Assembly: GCF_900156645.1 (NCBI RefSeq)
Contig: NZ_FTOC01000002.1
Span: forward strand, 124,001-188,000
DNA length: 64,000 bases
Origin: Salimicrobium flavidum
Lineage (GTDB): Bacteria; Bacillota; Bacilli; Bacillales; Halobacillaceae
Direction of reading: 5' to 3'
Both the position numbers and the translations under genes were made by a program. The notes beneath the pieces are model-generated. The model saw only the letters and a list, made by a program, of their open reading frames with translations, did not search any database and was not told where the DNA came from. Position 1 is the first letter of the stretch. Each line of letters begins with the position of its first letter. Positions 44,514 through 53,798 of the stretch are shown here, one piece after another.

Positions 44514-47033
44514 TTGAAAAAAACCGGATGGTTAAGTATCGGCGCACTTGTTCTCGGGGTGGTTCTCCCCGGCACAGGAGTGGCGGCTCAAGAAGATGGG
44601 GATGAAGTGGACTTACGGATTATGGAGACGACGGATATCCACAGTAACGTCATGAACTTCGATTACTTCAGTGGAACGACTGATGATACAGTCGGTCTTG
44701 TAAAAGTCGCAAGTTTGATTGAAGATGCTCAGGCAGAGCAGGAGAACAATGTACTTATTGATAACGGAGACCTGATTCAAGGGAACCCACTGGCCGATCA
44801 TATTCATAACAACGGTGTTCTTGATGAAGAAGGAAACATACACCCGGTTTATAAAGCCATGAATCTTCTGGATTATGACGCGGGGAACTATGGGAACCAT
44901 GAGTTCAACTATGGACTCGATTACTTAAGCCAGGCGACGGAAGGGTCGGACTTCCCTTATGTGAACGCCAACGTCTATAAAGCGGATGACGATGACGATC
45001 CGACCAATAACGAAAATTATTTCGACCCTTATGTTCTCGTTGATAAAGAAGTGACGGACGAAGACGGAGATACTCATACGATCCAAGTGGGGATTATCGG
45101 ATTCACGCCTCCACAGATCATGCAGTGGGATAAGGATAAGCTTGAAGGGAAAGTCGAGACCCGTGACCTGAAGGAAACAGCTGAAAAATTCATTCCTCAG
45201 ATGAAAGAAGACGGGGCCGATGTCATCGTAGGGGTTCCGCATTCAGGACTCGGTAATACTGAAGACTACATCAAAGGTGCGGAAAACCAGACGTATCAGC
45301 TTACGACCGTCGACGGTTTTGATGCGCTTCTTTTCGGACACTCGCATCAGGCATTTCCTAGTGATGACTATGCAGGGCTCGATGGAACAGCCGGTGTCGA
45401 TCTTGAAAAGGGAACAATCAATGGAGTCGCTGTCGCTCAGGCCGGCTTTTGGGGGTCGCACCTCGGTGTGGTAGACCTGTCGCTTGAATATAAGGACGGG
45501 GAATGGGCAGTGACGGATCAGCAATCTGAAACCCGTGCCATTTATGATTCGGAGAACGGAGAGTCTCTCGCAGAGAACCATGAAGGCGTCGAGGATGCTG
45601 TTGAAGAAGATCATGAAGCGACACAGGATTACGTGCAAACACCGGTCGGAGAAACGGAAGTACCGCTTTACAGCTATTTCTCCCAGGTACTCGATGATCC
45701 GACCGTACAGATTGTAAACGACGCACAGAAACAATATGTAGAAAAGTATGTACAGGGAACGGCGAATGACGATCTTCCTGTACTATCTGCTGCTGCTCCG
45801 TTCAAAGCCGGTCGTGACGGAGTGAGTGACTTCACGGATATCGAAGCGGGAGGATTGAATATCAGTGATACCACTTCCCTGTATAAATACCCGAACACGG
45901 TACGCGCCGTGAAGATAGACGGGGCTCAGGTCATCGAATGGCTGGAGTGGAGCGCAGGACAGTTCAATCAGATCGACCCGGATGAAGAAGGTCCTCAACA
46001 GCTCGTAAAAGCGAATACGAGTACGGAACCAGGGTTTCCAAGCTATAACTTCGATGTGATCGACGGTATCACCTATGAAATTGATGTTACAGAACCGGCA
46101 CGTTATGACAATGACGGAGAACAAATCAATGATAGCCATCGTATCAAAAATGTGCAATACGAAGGAGAAGCGATCGATCCGGATCAGGAGTTTCTGGTAG
46201 CGACGAACAATTACCGCGCCAATATGAAATTCGCTAATCCGGACGGAGACAATATCGTCATAGAATCTCCGGATGAGAACAGACAGGTGCTGGTCGACTA
46301 TATCCAAAGCAACGACAGCATTAACCCTCAGGCGGATCAGAACTGGTCGTTCGCTCCCGTGGAAGGCGATCCGACGCTGACATTCACTTCTGCTCCGGGA
46401 GGACAGAAATACGCGGAAAACATTGAAGAAATCACTTACCAGGAAACGAGAGCGGATGGTTTTGCGACGTATCAGTTCGATATGCCGGAACAACAAGCTT
46501 CGGAATCGTTCGAAGATGTGCCGGAGGATCACCATTTCGCCCCTTACATTTACCCGCTGACAGACCTCGGGGTGATTGAAGGGTATAGCAAGTCGGAATT
46601 CCGTCCGGATGAAGAAGTATCCCGTGCCCAATTCGCTGCATTTATAGCACGTGCGCTCGACCTTGAAGCGGATGGAGAACTTCCATTTACGGACGTAAGT
46701 GATCGTTTCAGTAAAGAGATTACTGCAGTGCACGAAGCGGGGATAGCGAATGGATATTCAGAAACATCCTTCAAACCGGAAAGAAATATTACGAGAGAAC
46801 AGATGACGACGATGTTGATGAGAGCATATAATGTTTACCACGATGAGGATTATGAAGCGGAGGGCGATCATGTTTTCAAAGATGAAAATCATATCCGTGG
46901 AGAATTCGACCCGTATATCAATGCTGCTTATGAACTCGAACTGATCGAAGGTCAAAAAGGTAATATGTTCCGTCCGAAAGACGATGCGAACCGTGAGGAA
47001 GCTGCCAAAGTCATTTACCAGATGATTCAGTGA
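44514..47033 (+). CDS. SLH-anchored 5'-nucleotidase / 2',3'-cyclic phosphodiesterase
   Basis: An 839-residue secreted enzyme. The signal peptide (1-~27) ends near VAAQ. The metallophosphoesterase domain (~30-330) has ETTDIHSN, DNGDLIQGNP, GNHEFNYG and LLFGHSHQAF. The 5'-nucleotidase C-terminal domain spans ~345-580. Three SLH repeats (~655-839: FEDVPEDHHFAPYI, FTDVSDRFSKEI, FKDENHIRGEFDPYI) tether it to cell-wall polysaccharide. It should release nucleosides and phosphate from nucleotides at the surface. TTG 44514 is 7 nt after AGGAGG; ATG 44511 is also possible. A TATAAT lies at 44464-44469. Confidence 0.92.
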   Translation: MKKTGWLSIGALVLGVVLPGTGVAAQEDGDEVDLRIMETTDIHSNVMNFDYFSGTTDDTVGLVKVASLIEDAQAEQENNVLIDNGDLIQGNPLADHIHNNGVLDEEGNIHPVYKAMNLLDYDAGNYGNHEFNYGLDYLSQATEGSDFPYVNANVYKADDDDDPTNNENYFDPYVLVDKEVTDEDGDTHTIQVGIIGFTPPQIMQWDKDKLEGKVETRDLKETAEKFIPQMKEDGADVIVGVPHSGLGNTEDYIKGAENQTYQLTTVDGFDALLFGHSHQAFPSDDYAGLDGTAGVDLEKGTINGVAVAQAGFWGSHLGVVDLSLEYKDGEWAVTDQQSETRAIYDSENGESLAENHEGVEDAVEEDHEATQDYVQTPVGETEVPLYSYFSQVLDDPTVQIVNDAQKQYVEKYVQGTANDDLPVLSAAAPFKAGRDGVSDFTDIEAGGLNISDTTSLYKYPNTVRAVKIDGAQVIEWLEWSAGQFNQIDPDEEGPQQLVKANTSTEPGFPSYNFDVIDGITYEIDVTEPARYDNDGEQINDSHRIKNVQYEGEAIDPDQEFLVATNNYRANMKFANPDGDNIVIESPDENRQVLVDYIQSNDSINPQADQNWSFAPVEGDPTLTFTSAPGGQKYAENIEEITYQETRADGFATYQFDMPEQQASESFEDVPEDHHFAPYIYPLTDLGVIEGYSKSEFRPDEEVSRAQFAAFIARALDLEADGELPFTDVSDRFSKEITAVHEAGIANGYSETSFKPERNITREQMTTMLMRAYNVYHDEDYEAEGDHVFKDENHIRGEFDPYINAAYELELIEGQKGNMFRPKDDANREEAAKVIYQMIQ

Positions 47034-47065
47034 CTTTTCGGATATTCTGAAAAATAACGTGAACG

Positions 47066-47097
47066 AAAAAGCCTGGGGCATATACCCGGGCTTTTTT
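47066..47097 (+). terminator. Nucleotidase gene terminator
   Basis: AAAAAGCCTGGG pairs imperfectly with CCCGGGCTTTTTT, ending in T6. Confidence 0.82.
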
Positions 47098-47195
47098 CTA
47101 TCAATTGGAAAGTATGTGAGTCTATTAGGCAATTCGACTCTTGTCGGAAGTTTCAGAATATGGGATTCTATAGGTAAAGCAGGAGGGCGGTCGGG

Positions 47196-47951
47196 ATGCA
47201 AAAATACTGGGCGAGTGCATTGTTTTTATTGCTTTTGGGAGTGTTGAACCCTGCTCAGGCAGAATCGGAAGTGTGGCCGGAAAAGCAGGTGCCGGTCGAC
47301 AAACCATGGACGATTGAATTCAGTACAAGCATGGACGAGGAAATGCTGGAGAGTAACAGCTACATTGGTATCAGGAAGGAAGACGGGACATTTCATCCTG
47401 TGGAACGTTTTATCTCGGAGGCCACCCTCCGGATAGAACCGAAAACGTTTTATGAGAGTGGCGAAATGTATGAACTGGTGATCTCTCCTCAACTGCAGTC
47501 GGAAACGAGTCAGGTCATCAGTACCGGCGTCGTTCAAACATTCACTGCCGCGGATGGAATCTCCGAATTTGAGCAGAGAGTGGTTGAGCTTACAAATGTG
47601 GAACGGGAAAAGTACGGACTCGCCCCACTGGAGCTGAACGAAGAGCTGAGCCGCGTAGCTGAAGAAAAGTCTCGCGATATGGAGGAGAATCGTTACTTTG
47701 CGCATCAGTCCCCGACGTATGGGTCACCGTTTACTATGATGAATGACTTCGGGTTTGATTACCGATTCGCCGGAGAGAACATCGCCGCCGGGCAGGTCAC
47801 CCCGGAGGAAGTCGTGAATGCCTGGATGAACAGTGAAGGACATAGGGAAAATATATTAACTGCAGCTTATGAAGAGATCGGTATCGGCTATGTGGATAGT
47901 GATGGTGCATACGTAACGTATTGGACCCAGATGTTCTATACAGCGAAGTAG
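47196..47951 (+). CDS. Secreted CAP/SCP-domain protein (YkwD-like)
   Basis: A 251-residue exported protein. The signal peptide (1-~22) ends PAQA. An N-terminal region (~30-115) resembles the bacterial Ig-like fold (KQVPVDKPWTIEFSTSMDEE). The CAP domain (~125-250) has VELTNVEREKYGLAPLELNEELSRVAEEKSRDM, HQSP, GENIAAG and WMNSEGHRENI. Bacillus YkwD-type CAP proteins are surface or spore proteins of unclear activity. The start has AGGAGGG. It is monocistronic, between the nucleotidase and amidase genes. Confidence 0.88.
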   Translation: MQKYWASALFLLLLGVLNPAQAESEVWPEKQVPVDKPWTIEFSTSMDEEMLESNSYIGIRKEDGTFHPVERFISEATLRIEPKTFYESGEMYELVISPQLQSETSQVISTGVVQTFTAADGISEFEQRVVELTNVEREKYGLAPLELNEELSRVAEEKSRDMEENRYFAHQSPTYGSPFTMMNDFGFDYRFAGENIAAGQVTPEEVVNAWMNSEGHRENILTAAYEEIGIGYVDSDGAYVTYWTQMFYTAK

Positions 47952-48055
47952 TCACACAGACGATGAAAAGGGCACAGCCGAACTGCTGCCTCCTCTTTTG
48001 AGGGAGCGGGAAGGCGTTGTCCTGTTCTTTTTCGTGAGGAAAGGAGTGCGTCTAA

Positions 48056-49453
48056 ATGTACATAAAAGAATTGACGGAAAAAGATGGGCTGGATCAGGTG
48101 CGAATGATCAAAGAAGGAGAACTCTCCAAGGAAGAAGTGTTGAACCACTACAAAGCTGTGCAAAGATGGAAGAATCCTGCGTTGAACGCTATTGTGCATG
48201 AAGTGGAACATGCCGATTATAACGATGCCGGTTTCTTTTCAGGTCTGCCTTTTCTAATCAAAGATCTGAATGCGGTCAAAGGGGCTCCTTTGACATATGG
48301 CTCAAAAGTGATGGAGGGTTTCATCGCACCTGTGGACGAAGAAATCGTACGCCGGTACAAACAGGCAGGCCTTCGTATCACAGGAAAAACGAATACTCCG
48401 GAATTCGGCTTCACTCCAGCTACGGAGTCTCAGTTTCTTGGAGAGACTTTGAATCCGTGGGATAGAGAACGCTCGCCTGGTGGGTCCAGTGGTGGGGCGG
48501 CAGTTGCCGTCGCGACGGGCATGGCTCCGTTCGCACATGGAAGTGACGGAGGCGGTTCGATCCGGATTCCAGCATCGAATACCGGAACTTTCGGGTTCAA
48601 ACCGACGCGGGGTCGCTCCCCTTTGACGATGTATCTGAACAGTCTGTCTGTTCATCATGCGGTTACGACTTCCGTTCGTGACAGTGCTGCATTGCTGGAT
48701 GCGATCGAAGGCCCGGTGCCGGGGACAGGGTACGGCTTCCCCTCTAAATCCAGCCCGTTTCTTGAGAAATCCGCTGAAAATCCGGGAAAGCTCAGAATCG
48801 CTTACGCTCCGCGTGTGAACGGAACGATCGCTATAGAAGATGACGTTCAGCAAGTCGTTCGTGATGCAGCCGAAAAATGTGAGGCACTCGGACATGACGT
48901 GGAGGAAGTGTATCCCGAGTTCGACCATGACGGGATGATGGAAGCCTATATCTATTTATGGGTGATCGGTGGAGCATTGAGCGTGGACAAAGCTGCCGCC
49001 GCTAATGAAAAAACAGCCCAGGCTCCTGACATAGAAACGATGCTCTATACCCTGAAGGAAAAAGCCGCAGGGTACAGCGCTCTTGACTACGAACGAGCAC
49101 GCGAGAAGGTATTTCTGGAAACGCAGAAGCTCGATCGTTTTTTTGAGACGTATGATATTCTTCTCCACCCGGTCAACCACACGAAGTCTCTCCCGCTCGG
49201 TTGTTATAATGGGGAGGAGAAGACCATCGATGAAATATTGGCTGTATCCGAAATATACGCATACCTTACGCCGATCGCAAATATGACCGGTCAGCCGGCG
49301 ATGAGTGTACCGACGTACTGGACGGAAGGGAATTTGCCTATCGGCTCCCATTTCACAGCACGATACGGCAGGGACAACGTGCTTTTTCAACTCGCTCGAC
49401 AGCTGGAAAAGGCATACCCGTGGCGACAAAAATATAGAGAAATACGTATGTAA
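48056..49453 (+). CDS. Amidase signature family enzyme
   Basis: A 465-residue amidase with the Ser-cisSer-Lys triad: Lys in [11 protein letters not shown], the Ser-rich loop [16 protein letters not shown] and the nucleophile Ser in [13 protein letters not shown]. It hydrolyses amide bonds of an unknown substrate. By appearance it is closer to 6-aminohexanoate-cyclic-dimer hydrolases and general amidases than to GatA, and no gatB or gatC is adjacent. AAAGGAG lies about 10 nt before the ATG. It ends in its own terminator. Confidence 0.88.
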   Translation: MYIKELTEKDGLDQVRMIKEGELSKEEVLNHYKAVQRWKNPALNAIVHEVEHADYNDAGFFSGLPFLIKDLNAVKGAPLTYGSKVMEGFIAPVDEEIVRRYKQAGLRITGKTNTPEFGFTPATESQFLGETLNPWDRERSPGGSSGGAAVAVATGMAPFAHGSDGGGSIRIPASNTGTFGFKPTRGRSPLTMYLNSLSVHHAVTTSVRDSAALLDAIEGPVPGTGYGFPSKSSPFLEKSAENPGKLRIAYAPRVNGTIAIEDDVQQVVRDAAEKCEALGHDVEEVYPEFDHDGMMEAYIYLWVIGGALSVDKAAAANEKTAQAPDIETMLYTLKEKAAGYSALDYERAREKVFLETQKLDRFFETYDILLHPVNHTKSLPLGCYNGEEKTIDEILAVSEIYAYLTPIANMTGQPAMSVPTYWTEGNLPIGSHFTARYGRDNVLFQLARQLEKAYPWRQKYREIRM

Positions 49454-49482
49454 AAGCACTGTAGCTCGCTACGGTGCTTTTT
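49452..49482 (+). terminator. Amidase gene terminator
   Basis: AAAAGCACTGTAG pairs with CTACGGTGCTTTT across a CTCG loop, followed by TT. Confidence 0.88.
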
Positions 49483-49501
49483 CTTGTCTTTTTCATATAA
49501 C

Positions 49502-49522
49502 TGTTATATTATATATATAACA
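49502..49522. promoter_or_regulatory. Probable GntR operator before its own gene
   Basis: TGTTATAT (49502-49509) and ATATAACA (49515-49522) form a perfect 8-bp inverted repeat, 22 nt before the regulator start. YtrA-type GntR repressors usually bind such palindromes in their own promoters. Confidence 0.6.
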
Positions 49523-49543
49523 AGAAAAAGGGAGGTGAAGGAG

Positions 49544-49954
49544 ATGATCATTCATATCAATCTGGAATCGAAATACCCTATTTACACTCAAGTAAGAAAC
49601 CAGATTATCGAAGGCATCGCTCTCGGAGAGCTCAAATCCGGAGAACGCTTGCCTTCGGTCCGGGGTATGGCCTCTGATCTCGGAATCAATCTCCACACCG
49701 TGAACAAAGGATATAAACAACTTGAAAAAGAGGGGTTTCTTCAGATCCATAGGCAAAGAGGTGTCATCGTCGCTCCGGAAGAACATAGAAAAGCGGACGA
49801 TTTCTACCGGGAAGATTCGGGTCACCAGGTGAAAATGGTAGTAGCGGAAGCCATTTGCCGTGGAGTTTCGGAAGAGGAAGTGACTCGATTGATCAAGGAG
49901 ACATACCAAACGTTCGAAAAAGGAGGGGACACCGATGGAAACAGCAGTCATTAG
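49544..49954 (+). CDS. GntR-family regulator, YtrA subfamily
   Basis: A 136-residue repressor with an N-terminal winged helix (YTQVRNQIIEGIALGELKSGERLPSVRGMASDLGINLHTVNKGYKQLEKEGFL) and the short C-terminal dimerisation helices of the YtrA type, without a large effector domain. Such regulators commonly control membrane or transport genes beside them. The downstream DUF1648 gene overlaps it by 20 nt and is the likely target. The start is behind GGAGGTG and GGAG. Confidence 0.92.
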   Translation: MIIHINLESKYPIYTQVRNQIIEGIALGELKSGERLPSVRGMASDLGINLHTVNKGYKQLEKEGFLQIHRQRGVIVAPEEHRKADDFYREDSGHQVKMVVAEAICRGVSEEEVTRLIKETYQTFEKGGDTDGNSSH

Positions 49955-51029
49955 TATGGTCTTGATCCCTGTTTACGTATCCCTTATTTTCATCCCTTAT
50001 TGGACACGCAGAACAGAGAGTTTCGGAGTCTCGATTCCGGAACGTGTATATAAAGATGAACGGTTGTTGAACATGAGAAAAGCATATGCGATAAGGACGG
50101 GGATTCTGAGTATTCTGCACTGGGTGTTCGTCGTTTTTCTCATGGGGAGGATGGAAGTATCCGAGGAGGCGTGGAGTATCTGGTTCACCGTACTGCTTTT
50201 CGGCTTTCTGATCGTGGCGTTTTTCTTATACTATATGTTCCACAGACGGATGAAGGAACTGAAAACACAAGAAAATTGGATGAAGGATACCCAGACAGTA
50301 ACAGCGGATCTTTCCTTCCGAGATCGCAAACTTACGTATTCCTCGTGGTGGTTTCTTGTCCCTTTCCTCATATCAGCAGCGACGGTTCTATTCACCATCC
50401 GGATGTATTCTTCCATGCCTGCGGAGCTGCCGATGCAATATGGGTTGGACAGAGAGGTGACGCAGTGGGCGGAGAAATCCTACCGTTCGGCCCTTATGCT
50501 ACCTATTGTACAGTTATATATGACGGGCATTTTCTTCTTCGTCCATATGGTGATTGGCCGGGCGAAACAGCAGACGAGTGCTGAAAATCCGGAGAAATCT
50601 CTTCAGCAGCAAGTAATCTTTCGCCGGCGTTGGTCGCTATTCACGATCGTATCTTCCGTAATTCTCACTCTTGTCTTCGTAGTTCCTCAAGTGTCATTCG
50701 TGTATGATCTGCCTGTGACTTTCATGATGATCGTTCCTTTCCTAGCGGCCCTCATCATCGTTGTCGGCGCTATCGTCCTCAGCGCAACCACAGGTCAGGG
50801 AGGAAGTCGTGTTACCAACGTCTCCGGAAAAAATGAAGAAATCCTCGACAGGGACGACGATCAGTACTGGAAGCTCGGCCAGATTTATTTTAACCCGAAC
50901 GATCCTTCCATTTTTCTTGAAAAACGCTTCGGTGTCGGATGGACGGTAAACTTTGCGAGGCCTATGTCCTGGGTGTTTTTACTGGGTATCATCGGAATAG
51001 CGATTTTACTTCCTGTACTGTTGGGATAA
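49935..51029 (+). CDS. DUF1648/DUF5808 membrane protein
   Basis: A 364-residue membrane protein with about eight helices. A DUF1648 segment (~140-190) holds the MPAELPMQYGLDREVTQWAEKS pattern. A C-terminal DUF5808 segment (~300-345) holds DDQYWKLGQIYFNPNDPSIFLEKRFGVGWTVNF. Proteins of this plan pair with YtrA-type GntR regulators, as here, and are thought to work in envelope stress or signalling, without a proven activity. It overlaps the regulator gene, so the two are coupled. Confidence 0.85.
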   Translation: METAVISMVLIPVYVSLIFIPYWTRRTESFGVSIPERVYKDERLLNMRKAYAIRTGILSILHWVFVVFLMGRMEVSEEAWSIWFTVLLFGFLIVAFFLYYMFHRRMKELKTQENWMKDTQTVTADLSFRDRKLTYSSWWFLVPFLISAATVLFTIRMYSSMPAELPMQYGLDREVTQWAEKSYRSALMLPIVQLYMTGIFFFVHMVIGRAKQQTSAENPEKSLQQQVIFRRRWSLFTIVSSVILTLVFVVPQVSFVYDLPVTFMMIVPFLAALIIVVGAIVLSATTGQGGSRVTNVSGKNEEILDRDDDQYWKLGQIYFNPNDPSIFLEKRFGVGWTVNFARPMSWVFLLGIIGIAILLPVLLG

Positions 51030-51041
51030 ACGAACTCTCAA

Positions 51042-51075
51042 AAATAGCCGGAAAGGTATCCCTTTTCGGCTATTT
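51042..51075. terminator. Bidirectional terminator
   Basis: AAATAGCCGGAAAGG (51042-51056) pairs with CCTTTTCGGCTATTT (51061-51075). It lies between the convergent DUF1648 and response-regulator genes and touches the stop of the latter. Confidence 0.82.
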
Positions 51076-51690
51076 CGTGTACCATTTATACAATTTTTTC
51101 GGTCTGCCTATTTTTTGGTGGCTGATCACCTGCTTTACCTGCCCCTCTTCAAGCAGATGCATCAGGTAGCGATAGACAGTAGGATAAGCGAGTCCGATAT
51201 TTTTGGAAATGATATCTACAGATACCGGCTCCTCCTCTTTCTTCAAATGGTCGGCGATGATTTGAAGAGTGTTCTTACTGATGCCTTTGGCTGTATAGAC
51301 TTCTTCACTTTCTTCATGAGCCGAACGCATATTTGCAAGCTGCACGTGCAGTTGGACGCGTGAAATCAGGTCAGGTGCTTTGACCGGTTTCAGAGCGAAA
51401 TCTGTAGCCCCTTCTTCGAGAAAACGGTCTGCCACTTCCTGACGTTCATCTACAGTGAGAACAAGGATAGGGATTTGCTGGTTTTGTTTGCGGATTTCCT
51501 TCACTGTCTGAAGACCATCCATTTCAGGCATATGATAATCAACGAGGATCACATCGAATTCTCCGTGCCGGAACTTCTCCACACCCTCCCGACCGTTGAT
51601 TGCTGTGTCCGATTCCCAGCCGGCGTGGTTGCAGAATTCGGTAAGCATATAACGCAAAGATTCATCATTATCAATAATCAGTATGTTCAT
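51070..51690 (-). CDS. Response regulator, CitB/DctR-like
   Basis: A 206-residue regulator. The receiver domain (1-118) has acidic residues in IIDNDES, the phosphorylated Asp in ILVDYHMPEMDG, and the Lys in ALKPVKAPD. The C-terminal winged helix (~140-205; VSVDIISKNIGLAYPTVYRYLMHLLEEGQVKQVISHQKIGRPKKLYKW) is of the kind found in citrate/malate-type regulators. The start ATG 51690 lies inside the kinase gene, which overlaps it by 20 nt, so the pair is cotranslated. No dicarboxylate transporter is adjacent, so the regulon is unknown. Confidence 0.9.
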   Translation of the reverse strand: MNILIIDNDESLRYMLTEFCNHAGWESDTAINGREGVEKFRHGEFDVILVDYHMPEMDGLQTVKEIRKQNQQIPILVLTVDERQEVADRFLEEGATDFALKPVKAPDLISRVQLHVQLANMRSAHEESEEVYTAKGISKNTLQIIADHLKKEEEPVSVDIISKNIGLAYPTVYRYLMHLLEEGQVKQVISHQKIGRPKKLYKWYTK

Positions 51691-53002
51691 AGCGTGTTCT
51701 CTCCTTCGGGAAATGTATCCAGAATGTCGTGCCGCTTCCTGGCTCACTTTCGATATCGAGGGAGGCCCCGTGCTCTTCGATTACGTTTTTCACAAAAGAC
51801 AGGCCGACGCCGGGGTGGTCTTTCGTGCTGAAACCGGCAGTCCAGATTTTTTGGATATCTCTATTGCTGATACCGGGACCATTGTCTTCAATCCCGATCC
51901 ATATACCAGAATCTGCTTCCGTTCGTATGAGCACTTGGGCATCCTCCTGACCTTCTACCGCATCTCCGGCGTTATCGATCAGATTGACGATAGCCCGGGT
52001 CATGCGTATTTTATTAATATAAATTTCAATATCACTTGGAGCCTGGAGATCGAATTGATAAATGGTAGAGGATTCCGATAACTTATTCTGTCGTACGTAT
52101 TCAATCAGCGTGTGTAAGGAACACCAATTTTTCTTTTCATCATATAGAATTTCGGAGACCATGTCACTCGTTGCGCGTATAGAATCAGATATTTTTTCTG
52201 TATACGTCTTTATATCAGGGTCTTTCGTTTTCATCTGGATAAGTGAATTCAATCCCTCCATCAGGGATAAGGGAGTTTTAAGGTCATGGACGAGATGTAA
52301 AGCTTCCCGGCCGCTTCTCGCTTCTACCATCTGAAGGCGGGCGGATTCCAGGTCTTTGCGCATTTTCCACTTCTGTTCGACGACTGTTAAATAGACGGCA
52401 AACACGAGGGCGTGTACAATGAAAACAGCCGAAAACAGCAGACTGTAGATGGAAAGGGTCTGATCGAATCCGATGGTGACTGCCGTATTTTTGACGAAGG
52501 AGGAAACTTCCCCTCCGCCGAAACCGAATGGAGTCAAAGCAGGGACCGTATCCAGCCACTGATACCCGAACAGCAACTGGGTAAAGACGAAGGACATGAA
52601 CAATGGACGCATGTTCTGTCTTCCGAAAAGTTGCAGGAACACAATAGACAACAGTAAAAGAATGGCGGGTCCGCCGAAATGATAATTCATGGAGTGATAG
52701 GTGTTGATCAACAGGTAGACCATGGGGATGATGATGATCGGGACCGCTATTTTCAAGACCGGTTTATTATATTTTCTCCCAAGAGCATCACCAAGCAGGA
52801 GTGCTCCAAGGTAATGTGGAAGTGCTCGTAATGTGTTAAGAAAAACAAGGACGAGTGCTGTCAGCATGAGCGTACTTCCGTCCGGTTCATTCTCGAGTTG
52901 CTCGAGCATCCTTTCCAGTCCTACATGTTCAAGGTCGAACCACAGCGGGAAAAAGATGCCTATAATAATGAGTGATATGGGAATCCAGAAACGTTTTTTC
53001 AT
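51671..53002 (-). CDS. Membrane sensor histidine kinase
   Basis: A 443-residue kinase with six or seven N-terminal membrane helices (1-~215) and almost no extracellular domain, so it may sense the membrane or a ligand within it. The dimerisation helix has the phosphoacceptor in LVHDLKTPLSLMEGL. The ATPase has NLIDNAGDAVE, DNGPGIS and GVGLSFVKNVIEEHG. It partners with the regulator at 51070. The 5' side faces an R1 repeat (copy B) and the divergent pabA gene. Confidence 0.9.
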   Translation of the reverse strand: MKKRFWIPISLIIIGIFFPLWFDLEHVGLERMLEQLENEPDGSTLMLTALVLVFLNTLRALPHYLGALLLGDALGRKYNKPVLKIAVPIIIIPMVYLLINTYHSMNYHFGGPAILLLLSIVFLQLFGRQNMRPLFMSFVFTQLLFGYQWLDTVPALTPFGFGGGEVSSFVKNTAVTIGFDQTLSIYSLLFSAVFIVHALVFAVYLTVVEQKWKMRKDLESARLQMVEARSGREALHLVHDLKTPLSLMEGLNSLIQMKTKDPDIKTYTEKISDSIRATSDMVSEILYDEKKNWCSLHTLIEYVRQNKLSESSTIYQFDLQAPSDIEIYINKIRMTRAIVNLIDNAGDAVEGQEDAQVLIRTEADSGIWIGIEDNGPGISNRDIQKIWTAGFSTKDHPGVGLSFVKNVIEEHGASLDIESEPGSGTTFWIHFPKERTRYEHTDY

Positions 53003-53034
53003 GCACAGGCTCCTTTCCCTGTAAGGGTACTTAA

Positions 53035-53154
53035 ACTTGCAGCGTCCAGAAATTCATGTCACAAGCAGCACCGATCAGAGAAAGAAAAGGACGCCTTTCG
53101 TCTGCCCGGTCTGCTTATACCAGTATTTCTAAACGGACGCTTACGCTTTTCTTT
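53035..53154 (+). repeat. R1 repeat copy B (class 2)
   Basis: Outer arms AGAAAT (53048-53053) and ATTTCT (53125-53130); inner arms AAGCAG (53063-53068) and CTGCTT (53111-53116); loop GATCAGAGAAAG with CTTTCGTCTG. The right flank CGGACGCTTACGCTTTTC is the family flank. Unusually it lies between two divergent gene starts (kinase and pabA). Confidence 0.8.
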
Positions 53155-53186
53155 TAATTATAACTTTGATGGAGAGGGGTTGCCAT

Positions 53187-53798
53187 ATGATATTAATTAT
53201 TGATAATTATGATTCTTTCACTTTCAATCTGTATCAGGCTTTCCGCGAGCTGGAGGAGGAAGTGTCGGTAATTCGTAATGATAAAATAACAGCTAAGGAT
53301 ATCGCTGAACTCGCACCTTCACTTATCGTAATTTCTCCTGGGCCCGGGACCCCTAAGGCGGCGGGGGTCTGTCTTGATGTAGTGGAAATGTGGAAAGGAG
53401 TCATACCGATATTCGGTGTCTGCCTGGGGCAAGAGGTGATTGTGGAAGCTCTCGGAGGAAGAGTGGAACGGTCGCCGCGACCAATGCATGGGAAGCAGTC
53501 CATAATTAAAACGGACCAACGTACTGTTTTCTCGACACTACCTCCTGAGTTTTCGGTCACACGTTATCATTCACTCTGCACCCCTGCCCGGCATCTGTCT
53601 CAGGAATTCGAAGTGAGCGCAATAAGTGAAGATGGTGTCGTCATGGGAGTGCGTCACATAAAAGATCCGTTGGAGGCCGTGCAATTCCACCCGGAAGCTA
53701 TTTTGACGGAACATGGAAAAGAAGTGCTTCGTCAGTCTTACATACAGGCGCTGAACTGGAAAGGTGGGAAAGTTTATGCATCTCCATTTTCGTTTTGA
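53187..53798 (+). CDS. pabA: Aminodeoxychorismate/anthranilate synthase component II
   Basis: A 203-residue class I glutamine amidotransferase that passes ammonia to PabB for 4-aminobenzoate (folate) synthesis. Motifs IIDNYDSFTFNLYQ, SPGPGTP, the nucleophile Cys in FGVCLGQE (Gln-Glu where most have His-Gln), and AVQFHPEAILTEHG. The next gene is pabB, not trpE, so the folate role is favoured; in Bacillus the subunit is often shared with anthranilate synthase. The start is ATG 53187 after GGAGAGGGG. The end overlaps pabB by 23 nt. Confidence 0.92.
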   Translation: MILIIDNYDSFTFNLYQAFRELEEEVSVIRNDKITAKDIAELAPSLIVISPGPGTPKAAGVCLDVVEMWKGVIPIFGVCLGQEVIVEALGGRVERSPRPMHGKQSIIKTDQRTVFSTLPPEFSVTRYHSLCTPARHLSQEFEVSAISEDGVVMGVRHIKDPLEAVQFHPEAILTEHGKEVLRQSYIQALNWKGGKVYASPFSF

